Assembly (NCBI RefSeq): GCF_014595995.2
Contig: NZ_CP063989.1
Coordinates: 2,848,107 to 2,912,106 of the forward strand
Length of the DNA stretch: 64,000 nt
Source: Actinomyces respiraculi
Lineage (GTDB): Bacteria; Actinomycetota; Actinomycetes; Actinomycetales; Actinomycetaceae
Direction of reading: 5' to 3'
Position 1 is the first letter of the stretch, and each line of letters begins with the position of its first letter. The notes under the pieces are model-generated. The model saw only the letters and a list, made by a program, of their open reading frames with translations. It did no database searches and was not told the DNA's origin. The position numbers and the translations under genes were made by a program. This document shows positions 51,357 through 60,357 of this stretch, in pieces.

Positions 51357-52283
51357 ATGATCCACGACGTCGTCATCGTCGGCTCCGGCCCGGCCGGATA
51401 CACCGCCGCGATCTACGCCGCACGCGCCCAGCTCAAGCCGATCATCCTCGGAGGGTCCGTCACCGCTGGTGGCGCCCTGATGAACACCACTGAGGTCGAG
51501 AACTACCCCGGTTTCGTCGACGGCATCATGGGCCCCGACCTCATGACCCAGATGCAGGAGCAGGCCGAGCGCCTGGGCGCCGAGCTGCGCTACGAGGACG
51601 TCGTCTCCCTCGACCTCACCGGCGACATCAAGCGGATCACCACCGACGACGAGGTTTACGAGGCCCGCACGGTCATCATGTCGACCGGCTCGGAGTACCG
51701 CAAGCTCGGCATCGAGCACGAGGACCGCCTGTCTGGCCACGGCGTGTCCTACTGCGCCACCTGCGACGGGTTCTTCTTCAAGGACCAGCCGATCGTCGTC
51801 GTCGGCGGCGGCGACTCGGCCATGGAAGAGGCCACCTACCTCACCCGCTTCGGCAGCTCGGTGACCGTCGTGCACCGGCGCGACCAGCTGCGCGCCTCCG
51901 CGGCCATGGCCGAGCGCGCCAAGAACGACCCGAAGATCACTTTCGCCTGGAACTCCACGGTGACGGCCCTTCACGGCGACTCCGCCCTCGAGTCCGTCAC
52001 GCTCACCGACACCGTCACAGGTGAGCAGCGCCAGATCCCGGCTGCCGGGCTCTTCGTCGCCGTCGGCCAGATCCCGCGCTCCGAGCTCGTGCGCGGCGTG
52101 CTTGATGTGGATGAGGCCGGCTACATCCGGGTCGAGTCCCCGAGCCAGCGCACGAACGTACCCGGCGTCTTCGCTTGCGGCGACGTCACCGACCCCACCT
52201 ACCAGCAGGCGGTCACCGCAGCCGGCTCCGGCTGCCGGGCCGCGCTCGACGCCCAGGAGTACCTGGCCTCGCTGTCCGCCTGA
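51357..52283 (+). CDS. trxB: Thioredoxin reductase
   Basis: 308 residues, a flavoenzyme that uses NADPH to reduce thioredoxin. FAD motif VIVGSGPAGYTAAIYAARA at the start, redox Cys133-Ala-Thr-Cys136, NADPH motif VVGGGDSAMEEATYL, and the C-terminal FACGDVTDPTYQQA. The ATG at 51357 has CGAGGAG upstream. It is followed by trxA 129 bp later. The gene order murJ-trxB-trxA is the usual actinobacterial one. Confidence 0.96.
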   Translation: MIHDVVIVGSGPAGYTAAIYAARAQLKPIILGGSVTAGGALMNTTEVENYPGFVDGIMGPDLMTQMQEQAERLGAELRYEDVVSLDLTGDIKRITTDDEVYEARTVIMSTGSEYRKLGIEHEDRLSGHGVSYCATCDGFFFKDQPIVVVGGGDSAMEEATYLTRFGSSVTVVHRRDQLRASAAMAERAKNDPKITFAWNSTVTALHGDSALESVTLTDTVTGEQRQIPAAGLFVAVGQIPRSELVRGVLDVDEAGYIRVESPSQRTNVPGVFACGDVTDPTYQQAVTAAGSGCRAALDAQEYLASLSA

Positions 52284-52412
52284 GGCGGTCCCGCCCGAGT
52301 CGCGGGCCGGGCGACGTGCCGGATCTCCGGCTGGGCCACGCGCCGCCCCGGACCATCCGCATCCACACCTCAGAAGAACACGCCCGCACGTCAGAACAAC
52401 AGGAGAGTCCCC

Positions 52413-52736
52413 ATGTCATCCGTTTCCGCCGTCACCGACGCCACCTTCGCCACTGAGGTCCTTGCCTCCGACGTTCCCGTGGTCATCGACTTCTGGGCCG
52501 AGTGGTGCGGTCCCTGCCGTCAGATGGCCCCCATCGTCGAAGAGCTCGCCACCGAGCTGGACGGCAAGGTCACGTTCGTCAAGGTCGATGTCGACGAGAA
52601 CCCGGCCACCGCCCGGTCCTTCGGCATCCGCTCCATCCCGACCTTCGCCGTCGTGCGCGACGGCGAGGTCGTCCACCAGTTCGCGGGCTCGCGCCCCAAG
52701 GCGGCGTTCCGCAAGGAGGTCGAGCGGGTCCTCTGA
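52413..52736 (+). CDS. trxA: Thioredoxin
   Basis: 107 residues with the active site Trp31-Cys-Gly-Pro-Cys35 (EWCGPCRQMAPI), KVDVDENPATARSFGIRSIPTF, and a normal length for thioredoxin 1. It reduces protein disulfides in the cytoplasm and is recycled by the trxB product upstream. GGAGAG lies before the ATG. Confidence 0.96.
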   Translation: MSSVSAVTDATFATEVLASDVPVVIDFWAEWCGPCRQMAPIVEELATELDGKVTFVKVDVDENPATARSFGIRSIPTFAVVRDGEVVHQFAGSRPKAAFRKEVERVL

Positions 52737-52843
52737 GGACAGCAGCGGCCGACCACCTGCGGCGCCAACCCCGGGCACCCGGGTACTCCGTCATCCGGAG
52801 GGCGGCGCGACGTGGCACATCGTCCGTCCCGGTACGCGCCCGG

Positions 52844-52869
52844 GCGCTAACCCCCGTGCGGGGGAGCGC
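52844..52869 (+). terminator. GC-rich stem-loop after trxA
   Basis: GCGCT-AA-CCCCC, loop GTGC, GGGGG-AGCGC; ten paired bases with a small bulge, about 110 bp after the trxA stop. Possible terminator. The remainder of 52737-53061 shows only the palindrome CCCGGGCACCCGGG near 52774 and no gene. Confidence 0.45.
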
Positions 52870-53061
52870 TCGGGCGCTGTCCTTCCACCTTCGGGAGTCG
52901 CCTGTGTTGTCGGCGTCCCGAGAGGTACGTAGACGAGGGGTTGCTGATCCCCGTCGTCGAATGTATGACCACCATGTGAGTGGGCTGCGTCCGCATGGCG
53001 GCCACCGGTAGGCTGGGGCTCCCAGGCAGTTGACACCCACACTCCCCACGAAGGCGGGCAT

Positions 53062-54501
53062 ATGCAGTTCATCTCGACGCGCGGCGGCATGGAACCGGTT
53101 GGCTTCACTGACGTCCTGCTCACCGGGCTCGCTCCCGACGGCGGCCTGGCGGTACCGGCCAGCCTGCCGATCCTGTCCGGGGCGGACCTGGAGGATCTGC
53201 GCCCCCTGCCTTATGCCGAGCTTGCCGCCCGGGTCATCGGGCTGTACGCCACCGACATTCCTGAGCCGGACCTCCTGACCCTCACCCGAGCTGCTTACGG
53301 TCAGGGGCGATTCCCCGAGCCGGTCGTGCCGGTCACCGGCCTGGACCAGGTGACCGACGGGCTCATTCTCGTCGGCCTGTCCGAGGGCCCAACGATGGCT
53401 TTCAAGGACCTCGCCATGCAGTTCCTTGGGCAGGCGATCCCCTATGTCCTGCGTCGCCAGGACCGGGTGCTCAACATCCTGGGTGCAACGAGCGGCGACA
53501 CCGGTTCCGCGGCCGAGCACGCCTTTAAGGGCCAGGACGGGGTTAGTGTCTTCATGCTGTCGCCCGCCGGGCGCATGAGCGCGGTCCAGCGGGCACAGAT
53601 GTACTCCATTGCCGACGTCAACATCCACAATATTGCGGTTCAGGGCGTCTTCGACGACTGCCAGAACCTCGTCAAGGCCATCAACGCGGATCAGGCCTTC
53701 AAGAGCACCTACGCCATCGGTGCGGTCAACTCCATCAACTTCGGGCGTATCGCGGCGCAGATCGTCTACTACGTCTGGGCCTGGCTGCGAGTGACGGATG
53801 AGCTGCCTGCCGCTGAGCGATCCGCCTACCGGGTGGACGTCACGGTTCCCTCGGGCAATTTCGGCAATGTCTACGCTGGGCACCTCGCCCGGGAGATGGG
53901 CCTGCCGCTGCGTCGGCTTATTGTGGCGACGAACGAGAACAACGTGCTCGACGAGTTCTTCCGCACCGGCGTGTACGCCCCGCGTGCCAGCAAGGACACG
54001 TTGGCCACCTCCAGCCCCTCGATGGACATCTCCAGGGCCTCCAACCTCGAGCGCTTCCTGTGGACCCTGCTCGGACCCGACGCCTTCGCCCAGGCCTGGA
54101 GGCGGTTGGAGGAGGACGGGCGCGTGGACCTGTCCAAGCATGTGGCCGCGATGCGCGAGCGCTACGGCTTCGTCTCGGCCTCGTCCTCCCACAAGGACCG
54201 TCTCACCGCGATCCGGGTTGTTCACGCGACCGCGGGCAGGCTCATCGACCCGCACACCGCCGACGGCGTGACCGTGGCGCTGAGTCTCATGCAGCCCGGC
54301 TTCCCGACGCTTGCGCTGGAGACCGCTAAGGCTGCCAAGTTCGGCGAGACCGTCGCTGAGGCTCTGGGAGCCGCGCCCGAGCCGGATGACGTGCTGCGCG
54401 CCCTCCTGGAGGCCGAGCAGCACGTCGAGACGATCGGTCACAACGTCGATGCGCTCCGCGCACTTATCGAGCAGGACGCGCTGGTTCCCGAGAAGGTGTG
54501 A
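53062..54501 (+). CDS. thrC: Threonine synthase
   Basis: 479 residues, the longer threonine synthase type (fungal/E. coli-like). It converts O-phosphohomoserine to threonine with PLP. It opens MQFISTRGGMEPVGFTDVLLTGLAPDGG; PLP lysine Lys115 in TMAFKDLAMQF; GATSGDTGSAAEHAFKG binds phosphate; VPSGNFGNVYAG follows. Single gene; hom and thrB are not nearby. The thrC stop is 37 bp before the first parS site. Confidence 0.95.
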   Translation: MQFISTRGGMEPVGFTDVLLTGLAPDGGLAVPASLPILSGADLEDLRPLPYAELAARVIGLYATDIPEPDLLTLTRAAYGQGRFPEPVVPVTGLDQVTDGLILVGLSEGPTMAFKDLAMQFLGQAIPYVLRRQDRVLNILGATSGDTGSAAEHAFKGQDGVSVFMLSPAGRMSAVQRAQMYSIADVNIHNIAVQGVFDDCQNLVKAINADQAFKSTYAIGAVNSINFGRIAAQIVYYVWAWLRVTDELPAAERSAYRVDVTVPSGNFGNVYAGHLAREMGLPLRRLIVATNENNVLDEFFRTGVYAPRASKDTLATSSPSMDISRASNLERFLWTLLGPDAFAQAWRRLEEDGRVDLSKHVAAMRERYGFVSASSSHKDRLTAIRVVHATAGRLIDPHTADGVTVALSLMQPGFPTLALETAKAAKFGETVAEALGAAPEPDDVLRALLEAEQHVETIGHNVDALRALIEQDALVPEKV

Positions 54502-54538
54502 CGCCAGCGCGGCGCGACGACGCGCGACGCAGTGCCTC

Positions 54539-54749
54539 TGTTTCACGTGAAACATCGCGGACTTCTTCCGGATGTGTCGCAGTTCCACACGACCGTGGTT
54601 CATCTGGAAGGTCGTCGGGTAGCGGGGCATCACCCGCGCGCAGTTCCACACGACCGTGGTTCATCTGCTCCTGTGTTTCACGTGAAACACCCTGGCGGAA
54701 CCGATGCCAGTACGGCCCTGACAAGCGCAGCGATGTTTCACGTGAAACA
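54539..54749. promoter_or_regulatory. parS: Three parS sites between thrC and the aminotransferase gene
   Basis: Perfect TGTTTCACGTGAAACA at 54539-54554, 54674-54689 and 54734-54749. This 16-bp palindrome is the ParB-binding centromere site. The rest of the gap 54502-54893 holds a 29/32 direct-repeat pair and no gene. Confidence 0.95.
54578..54667. repeat. 29-bp direct repeat pair with 32-bp spacer among parS sites
   Basis: Identical 29-bp copies at 54578-54606 and 54639-54667 flank a 32-bp spacer; period 61 bp. If the shared flanking C is not counted the lengths are 28 and 33, as at 24177 and 34067. The repeat (CGCAGTTCCACACG...) is unrelated to those at the other loci and to parS. Confidence 0.95.
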
Positions 54750-54893
54750 CCCCGACACTTCGTTCTGGGCCACCATTCCTTATGCTGCCGTGGTGTTCCC
54801 GTGTGGCATTGCACTCCGCAACCTGGCTGACCTCTCCTTAGTGGCAGACTGGACCCCACGGTGCGGAGAGTCCCACCCAGCAAGGAGCCGAAC

Positions 54894-56201
54894 GTGAGTG
54901 ACGCGAAGGACATCAAGGGCAACCGACTTGATCCGTGGCTGGACAACTACGCCGCACGAGCCCACGGACTGCGCGCTTCCGAGACCCGTTCACTCTTCGC
55001 CGTCGCCGCCCGCCCCGAAGTCGTCTCCCTCGCGGGAGGCATGCCTAATCTCAAAGACCTCCCACTCGACGCCCTCGCCGATGCCACCGCGACAATGCTC
55101 CGCAAGGACGGCGGCCGAGCCCTGCAGTACGGCAACGGTCAGGGTCTTCCCGCCCTGCGCGAGAAGATCCCCGAGATCATGGCGCTGGAGGGGATCGACG
55201 CCGACCCTGAGGACGTCATCATCACCACCGGCTCGCAACAGGCCGTCGACATCATCACCGAGCTCTTCATTGACCCGGGTGACGTCATCCTCGCCGAGGC
55301 GCCCACCTATGTCGGTTCGCTGTCGATCTTCGCCACCTACCAGGCCGAGGTCCAGCAGGTCACCATCGACGCCGACGGCGTGATTCCCGAGGCGCTGGAA
55401 GAGAGGATCGTCCAGCTCGAGCGCGAGGGACGGCGCATCAAGTTCTTCTATTGCCTGCCCAACTTCCACAACCCCGCGGGCGTCACCCTCTCGGAGGAGC
55501 GTCGGCCGCAGGTCATCGACATCTGCCGTCGTCACCACATCCTCATCGTTGAGGACAATCCGTATGGGCTACTCGGTTTCGAGGGCCAGACCTACACCGC
55601 GCTCAAGACGCTCGCACCCAACGACGTCGTGTATCTCGGCTCCTTCTCCAAGATCTTCGCCCCCGGTTACCGCGTCGGTTGGGCGGTGGCGCCCGCCGCC
55701 GTGAGGGAGAAGATGAAGTTGGCGTCGGAAGCGGCCATCCTCTGCCCCTCGTCGATGAGTCAGTACTCCATCGCCATGTACCTCGACGGCTTCGACTGGC
55801 GCCAGCAGATCACAGACTTCCGCGCGATGTATCGAGGGCGGCGCGACGCCATGATCTCCGCCCTTGAGGAGTTCATGCCTGAGTGCACATGGAACGTGCC
55901 CGATGGAGGCTTCTACGTGTGGGTCGGTCTTCCGGATGGGCTCGACGCCAAGGACATGCTTCCCCGCGCGGTCACCAACCTCGTCGCCTACGTCTCCGGA
56001 ACGGCCTTCTATGCCGGAGGACGCTCAGGCCGCGATCACATGAGGTTGTCCTTCTGTTATCCCGAGCCCGTCGAGATACGTGAGGGCGTCCGGCGCCTCT
56101 CCGAGGTCATCAGCCGTGACCTGGAGCTGCGTGATCTCTTCGGACCTACGTCCTCCCGCCCCGACGAGGGCATCGTCGCCCCGGCACCCGACCAAATCTG
56201 A
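54894..56201 (+). CDS. PLP-dependent class I aminotransferase (MocR/AAT-I type, free-standing)
   Basis: 435 residues, fold type I: EVVSLAGGMPNLKDLPLD, GRALQYGNGQGLPALREKI, TTGSQQAVDIITELF, NFHNPAGVTLSEERR, and the PLP Lys in GSFSKIFAPGYRVGW. It resembles 2-aminoadipate/valine-pyruvate-type aminotransferases common beside parB in Actinomycetales. No DNA-binding domain is fused to it. The GTG at 54894 has AAGGAG upstream. It is followed 10 bp later by ddl. Substrate cannot be fixed from sequence. Confidence 0.88.
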   Translation: MSDAKDIKGNRLDPWLDNYAARAHGLRASETRSLFAVAARPEVVSLAGGMPNLKDLPLDALADATATMLRKDGGRALQYGNGQGLPALREKIPEIMALEGIDADPEDVIITTGSQQAVDIITELFIDPGDVILAEAPTYVGSLSIFATYQAEVQQVTIDADGVIPEALEERIVQLEREGRRIKFFYCLPNFHNPAGVTLSEERRPQVIDICRRHHILIVEDNPYGLLGFEGQTYTALKTLAPNDVVYLGSFSKIFAPGYRVGWAVAPAAVREKMKLASEAAILCPSSMSQYSIAMYLDGFDWRQQITDFRAMYRGRRDAMISALEEFMPECTWNVPDGGFYVWVGLPDGLDAKDMLPRAVTNLVAYVSGTAFYAGGRSGRDHMRLSFCYPEPVEIREGVRRLSEVISRDLELRDLFGPTSSRPDEGIVAPAPDQI

Positions 56202-56211
56202 GGAGCACGCC

Positions 56212-57168
56212 GTGTCCATTCCGACGTCAGAACCCCTGCGCATTGCCATCCTTGCCGGCGGACTCAGCCACGAGCGTGACGTATCTCTGCGCTCAGGCCA
56301 CCGCGTGGCCAAGGTGCTCAAGCACCTGGGGCACACCGTCCTCATCCTCGATGTTGACGCCCGCATGATTGCGTCGCTACGGGCCTTCGGCCCCGACGTC
56401 GTGTGGCCACTCGTCCACGGCTCACACGGCGAGGACGGAGGCTTGCAGAACATCCTGATCGCGCTGGGCCTCCCCTATGTGGGAACGCACTCCGACGGCT
56501 GCCAGCGCTCGTCCTTCAAGCCCACCGCCAAGGCGACCGTGCGCACCGGTGGTGTGCTCACCCCGGACTCGGTGACGCTACCCAAGTCTTACTTCTCCCA
56601 GCTCGGTGCCCAGGATGTCCTCGGCGTCGTCTCCGGCCACCTCGGCTTTCCCGTCATCGTCAAGCCCAATCAAGGCGGATCGGGCCTTGGCGTGTCCCTC
56701 GTGACCAACGCGGATGAGCTCCGCCAGGCCATGGTCGCCTGCTTCGCCTACGACGAGCGCGCCCTCATCGAGTCCTACGTTCCTGGCCGGGAGATCGCCG
56801 TATCCGTCGTCGACGTCGGCGATGGCCCGCGTCCGCTACCGCCGGTGGAGGTCGTCACGGAGGGTCAGTACGACTTCGACGCGCGCTACAACCCTGGACG
56901 TTCCGAGTACTTCGTTCCCGCCCGGTTGAGCGAGGCCGAGACCTCGCTCGTCCAGGACACGGCACTCCGTGTGCACCGGACGCTCGGCCTCGGCAACGTC
57001 TCTCGTACTGACCTCATCCTCGCCGAGGACGGAACTCCCTGGTTCGTCGACGTCAACGTTGTCCCTGGAATGACCGAGACCTCTCTTCTCCCGCTCGCTG
57101 CCGAGGCCGACGGCGATCTCCCCGGTCTGTACGACGCACTCGTCCGTCACCCGTCAGTACATCCGTGA
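56212..57168 (+). CDS. D-alanine-D-alanine ligase family protein
   Basis: 318 residues of ATP-grasp type: LAGGLSHERDVSLRSGHRV, VWPLVHGSHGEDGGLQNIL, GFPVIVKPNQGGSGLGVSLV, ALIESYVPGREIAVSVV, and the end VDVNVVPGMTETSLLP. The layout and motifs match Ddl enzymes that make the D-Ala-D-Ala dipeptide of peptidoglycan. AGGAGC precedes the GTG at 56212. It is cotranscribed with the aminotransferase. The omega-loop Tyr of classical Ddl is not evident, so a related dipeptide ligase is possible. Confidence 0.85.
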   Translation: MSIPTSEPLRIAILAGGLSHERDVSLRSGHRVAKVLKHLGHTVLILDVDARMIASLRAFGPDVVWPLVHGSHGEDGGLQNILIALGLPYVGTHSDGCQRSSFKPTAKATVRTGGVLTPDSVTLPKSYFSQLGAQDVLGVVSGHLGFPVIVKPNQGGSGLGVSLVTNADELRQAMVACFAYDERALIESYVPGREIAVSVVDVGDGPRPLPPVEVVTEGQYDFDARYNPGRSEYFVPARLSEAETSLVQDTALRVHRTLGLGNVSRTDLILAEDGTPWFVDVNVVPGMTETSLLPLAAEADGDLPGLYDALVRHPSVHP

Positions 57169-57202
57169 CTATACGGAAGTACCCGTCTTTCATACCGCTC
57201 GT

Positions 57203-57246
57203 GTGAGGGCGGGGTGTGTTTCACGTGAAACACACCCCGCCCTCAC
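57203..57246. promoter_or_regulatory. parS: parS at the centre of a perfect 44-bp palindrome (after ddl)
   Basis: The parS site 57217-57232 is extended on both sides so that 57203-57224 and 57225-57246 are perfect inverted repeats (outer arms GTGAGGGCGGGGTG). It lies 34 bp after the ddl stop and may double as its terminator. Confidence 0.95.
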
Positions 57247-57399
57247 GCTGTGAAGTCTCGTGACTCTGTGATGTCTCAGAACGTAGGTAACGGTTGGTGA
57301 GGTTGGGGTGTTGGGGGCGTGCTTGGGTCTTCGTGCAGCCGCGTCCGCCGCGGCGGTTGGTAGGTTCCGGGGGCGTAGGTGGTGCCGGGCTCGGGCTAG

Positions 57400-57560
57400 G
57401 CGTGCTCGAGGACCTGGCCATCGGGTCTGGAGAAAACGATGCGTAGGGTGTCCCCGGTGACGGCGACACGCTGGCGGGCGTGGCGCAGTAAGACAAGGAG
57501 GCAAGTGCCTTCGAGGCGCACCAGCCCGTTGGGTGCGATGGCGCGGTCCGCCGGTGGGCG
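57400..57560 (-). pseudogene. Possible transposase C-terminal remnant
   Basis: One leftward frame reads IAPNGLVRLEGTCLLVLLRH, ARQRVAVTGDTLRIVFSRPD and ends GQVLEHA, resembling the C-terminal beta domain of IS481/IS3-type integrase-core transposases. No catalytic part is present. The rest of 57247-57970 shows only a parS site and nothing else recognisable. Confidence 0.4.
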
Positions 57561-57770
57561 CGGAGGGAGGCTCGGCCACAGGTGCAGCGTCCTAGGCCTG
57601 CTGCGAGGCGAGGCGCCCGGGCATGTCCTGTGGCTAGAGCGTTAGCTGTCGTACAGGTGGTAGTAGGCGCTCGAAGGCGTCGACCTGGGCCTACGCTCGA
57701 CGACGCAAGCGGCCAGGAAGGGTTACCAGGCGCGTGCGGTCGTCGATTGGGAGCGTCATATCATGACGCA

Positions 57771-57786
57771 CGTTTCACGTGAAACA
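57771..57786. promoter_or_regulatory. parS: parS site
   Basis: CGTTTCACGTGAAACA, the 14-bp parS core with a C at the first position. Mid-way between ddl and parB. Confidence 0.93.
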
Positions 57787-57970
57787 CACCGTCCTGCCAT
57801 CGTCGACACAGTTGGGGTCTCACGCCAGACGACCTCTGAGCAGTTACCCCGAATGCAGGACTGCGGCGGCTGCCTATCGACCCTCTCGCCCATATGCCCA
57901 CCCGTCGATTCGTCCGTCCGACCGTCCATCGAGCTGTCCGAGAGCGCCCAGGGCCCGCGCCTCCGTTCAT

Positions 57971-58014
57971 GTGATGGCGGCCCACGTTTCACGTGAAACG
58001 TGGGCCGCCATCAC
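57971..58014. promoter_or_regulatory. parS: parS at the centre of a perfect 44-bp palindrome (after parB)
   Basis: The parS core at 57985-58000 lies inside perfect 22-bp arms (57971-57992, 57993-58014; outer sequence GTGATGGCGGCCCA). It lies 14 bp beyond the parB stop, so it can also act as a terminator stem for the parAB operon. Confidence 0.95.
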
Positions 58015-58028
58015 CGGGGAGTCAGTGC

Positions 58029-59330
58029 CTACTCCTCCGACAGGGAGGTACCAGGGGCAAGCGTCTCCACCAAGCGGGCAAGGTCGTCATCGCCGGCGAA
58101 CTCGATGGTGATCTTTCCCTTCTTCGCACCACGGGTCACCTTCACCCGGGTGTCGAAGGCATCAGACAGGCGGGTCGACAGTGCCGGAAGCGTGGTGCTG
58201 CGCGTGCGCAGCACCGGGGTACGGACCTCTGGTTCGTCGTGGAGGGCGACCAGCTCCTCGACGGCGCGCACGGACAGGCCCTCGGCCACGATGCGCTGCG
58301 CCAGACGTTCCATGGCGGAGGAGTCCGGCAGGCCCAGGAGGGCACGTGCGTGCCCGGCCGACAGGACGCCCGCGGCAACGCGGCGCTGAACGAGCGCCGG
58401 AAGCTTGAGCAGGCGCAGTGTGTTCGAGATCTGGGAGCGGGAGCGGGCGATGCGCTCGGACAGCTCTGCGTGAGTGCAGCTGAAGTCTTCAAGGAGCTGC
58501 TGGTACGCCGCAGCCTCTTCCAGGGGGTTGAGCTGGACGCGATGCAGATTCTCCAGCAGTGCGTCGCGAAGAAGGTCCTCGTCCTCCGTGTACCTCACCA
58601 CGGCGGGGATCGTCGTGAGACCCGCAACCTTGGAGGCACGAAGACGGCGCTCACCCATGATGAGCTCGTAGGTGGTCGAGCCGTCCTCGCCGTCGACACG
58701 ACGAACCACGATCGGCTGGAGGAGCCCGACCTCCTTGATGGACGCAGCGAGCTCGGCGATGTCATCGTCGTCGAATACCTGACGCGGCTGACGCGGGTTG
58801 GGGACGATGAGCTCGATGGGAAGCTCAGCGAAGGTCGCCCCAGGCACCGGGACGAGCCCCTCATCATCGTCGGAGACTGAAGTCTCTGTCGGGATGGTCG
58901 ACCGTGTTTCACGTGAAACACGGTCGACAACCTTGTTCCGCTGGGGATCATCGGCTGCTGTTTCACGTGAAACATCATCGACGCCCTCGTGGCGCGAAAC
59001 GTCGTCGACCGCGGTTTCACGTGAAACATTGGCGGTGCCGCCACGGCGCGACACAACATCCGCCGCGCTTTCGGGCGCCACGCGGGTGTCGGCCGACCGG
59101 CCAGACCGTCCCGAGCGTCTCGTCGCGGCCCGTGCACGCTTGGACGGCTCCATCAAAACCTCGGCAATCTCGGCCGCCCGTGAGGAACCATCGCTGCTAC
59201 GCGCGGACTCCGCACCATTGCCACCACCGGGGAAGAACACATCCGTCGGACGGCTTGACGGGTTCTCGGTCTGAGCCTCCGGGATGAGTGCCTGCAGGCC
59301 CCGTCCCAGACCGCGCTTCTTCTGTGCCAT
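58029..59330 (-). CDS. parB: Chromosome-partitioning protein ParB
   Basis: 433 residues. A CTP-dependent clamp that loads at parS. It shows the N-terminal [17 protein letters not shown] (ParA-contact peptide), a long disordered region (about 25-165), the CTPase core with [13 protein letters not shown] and [17 protein letters not shown], an HTH ([22 protein letters not shown]), and a C-terminal dimer domain. The disordered region contains VSRET three times (NVSRETA, DVSRETA, RVSRETR) and two decayed copies. The three intact ones are parS sites read in frame. The ATG overlaps the parA stop by 1 bp. Confidence 0.97.
   Translation of the reverse strand: MAQKKRGLGRGLQALIPEAQTENPSSRPTDVFFPGGGNGAESARSSDGSSRAAEIAEVLMEPSKRARAATRRSGRSGRSADTRVAPESAADVVSRRGGTANVSRETAVDDVSRHEGVDDVSRETAADDPQRNKVVDRVSRETRSTIPTETSVSDDDEGLVPVPGATFAELPIELIVPNPRQPRQVFDDDDIAELAASIKEVGLLQPIVVRRVDGEDGSTTYELIMGERRLRASKVAGLTTIPAVVRYTEDEDLLRDALLENLHRVQLNPLEEAAAYQQLLEDFSCTHAELSERIARSRSQISNTLRLLKLPALVQRRVAAGVLSAGHARALLGLPDSSAMERLAQRIVAEGLSVRAVEELVALHDEPEVRTPVLRTRSTTLPALSTRLSDAFDTRVKVTRGAKKGKITIEFAGDDDLARLVETLAPGTSLSEE
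58905..59028. promoter_or_regulatory. parS: Three parS sites inside parB
   Basis: parS at 58905-58920 and 58959-58974 (both TGTTTCACGTGAAACA) and 59013-59028 (GGTTTCACGTGAAACA), spaced exactly 54 bp, i.e. 18 codons. The first is the core of a perfect 32-bp palindrome (58897-58928). Degenerate copies appear near 58988 and 59043. All are translated as VSRET-like peptides in ParB. Confidence 0.95.
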
Positions 59331-60232
59331 CAGGCCTCCTTGACCTCAGTGTGCTCATGGGCACCGCGCTGGGCGATCTCCCGGGCAAGCTGCTTGTACG
59401 CCACTGCACCGGATGAGCGGGCATCCCAGAACACCACGGGGAACCCGAACGACGGCGCCTCTGCCACGCGGATCGAACGCGGCACCCGTGTCTGAAGTGT
59501 CGCCGACGGGAAGTAGGTGCGAACCTCAGACTCCACCTCACGGGCCAGAGTCGTGCGTTGGTCGAACATCGTGAGCACGATCATCGTCACCCGCAGCGCC
59601 GGGTTGTGGATCTGGGCGATGCGGTCCACGGAACGAGTGAGCAGAGCCAGCCCCTCGAGTGCGTAGTACTCCGCCTGCATGGGGATGAGCACCTCACCCG
59701 CGGCAACGAAGGCGTTGATCGTCATGATGCCCAGGCTCGGCGGACAGTCAATGAGGACATAGTCGACGCGCGGAAGTCCGAGCTCCGAGCGGGCAAGCAG
59801 GTACTCGCGCAGCGCCAGCCTCAAGCGCGACTCGCGCTGGGTGGCGTTGATGAGCTCGATTTCGACGGCGGCGGCATCGATGGAAGCGGGCACGCACCAC
59901 AGGGAGGGGGCGAAACGGGTCTGGACGACGACGTCCTGGATTAGAGCGCCCTCGACAAGCACGTCGTAAATCGACGCGGTGTCCTCGCCGTGCTCCACCC
60001 CCAGGGCGGTGGAGGCGTTGCCCTGCGAGTCGGTGTCGATGACAAGCACTTGCAGACCGGCTTCCGCCAGCGCCGCCGCCACGTTGACAGCCGTGGAGGT
60101 CTTGCCGACCCCACCCTTCTGATTCGCAACAGCGATGACCCGGGTCTGTTCGGGCCGCGGAAAGCCACCGACCGCGATGTCCTCAAGGGCGGCGTGGTCG
60201 GCCTGGAGCTGGTCGAAGATGGAACCTGGCAA
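59330..60232 (-). CDS. parA: Chromosome-partitioning ATPase ParA
   Basis: 300 residues with the deviant Walker A of ParA/MinD proteins ([16 protein letters not shown], near residue 37-52), Walker A' DTDSQGNAS, and Walker [11 protein letters not shown]. It moves ParB-parS complexes apart. The start is TTG at 60232, supported by AGGAG 7 bp upstream; no ATG or GTG is better placed. Overlaps parB by 1 bp. Upstream (60304-60312 and 60321-60329) are two TGTGGACAC sequences, one base from a DnaA box. Confidence 0.96.
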   Translation of the reverse strand: MPGSIFDQLQADHAALEDIAVGGFPRPEQTRVIAVANQKGGVGKTSTAVNVAAALAEAGLQVLVIDTDSQGNASTALGVEHGEDTASIYDVLVEGALIQDVVVQTRFAPSLWCVPASIDAAAVEIELINATQRESRLRLALREYLLARSELGLPRVDYVLIDCPPSLGIMTINAFVAAGEVLIPMQAEYYALEGLALLTRSVDRIAQIHNPALRVTMIVLTMFDQRTTLAREVESEVRTYFPSATLQTRVPRSIRVAEAPSFGFPVVFWDARSSGAVAYKQLAREIAQRGAHEHTEVKEA

Positions 60233-60357
60233 ACCTGTACTCCTCGGGCGATATCCTGCAGGCGCTTCAGTCTATGCGAGGCAACGGACGACAGGCCCGG
60301 GCCTGTGGACACGGCCGGCCTGTGGACACAGTCATACCCGGGTCCGGTGGGACCGGC

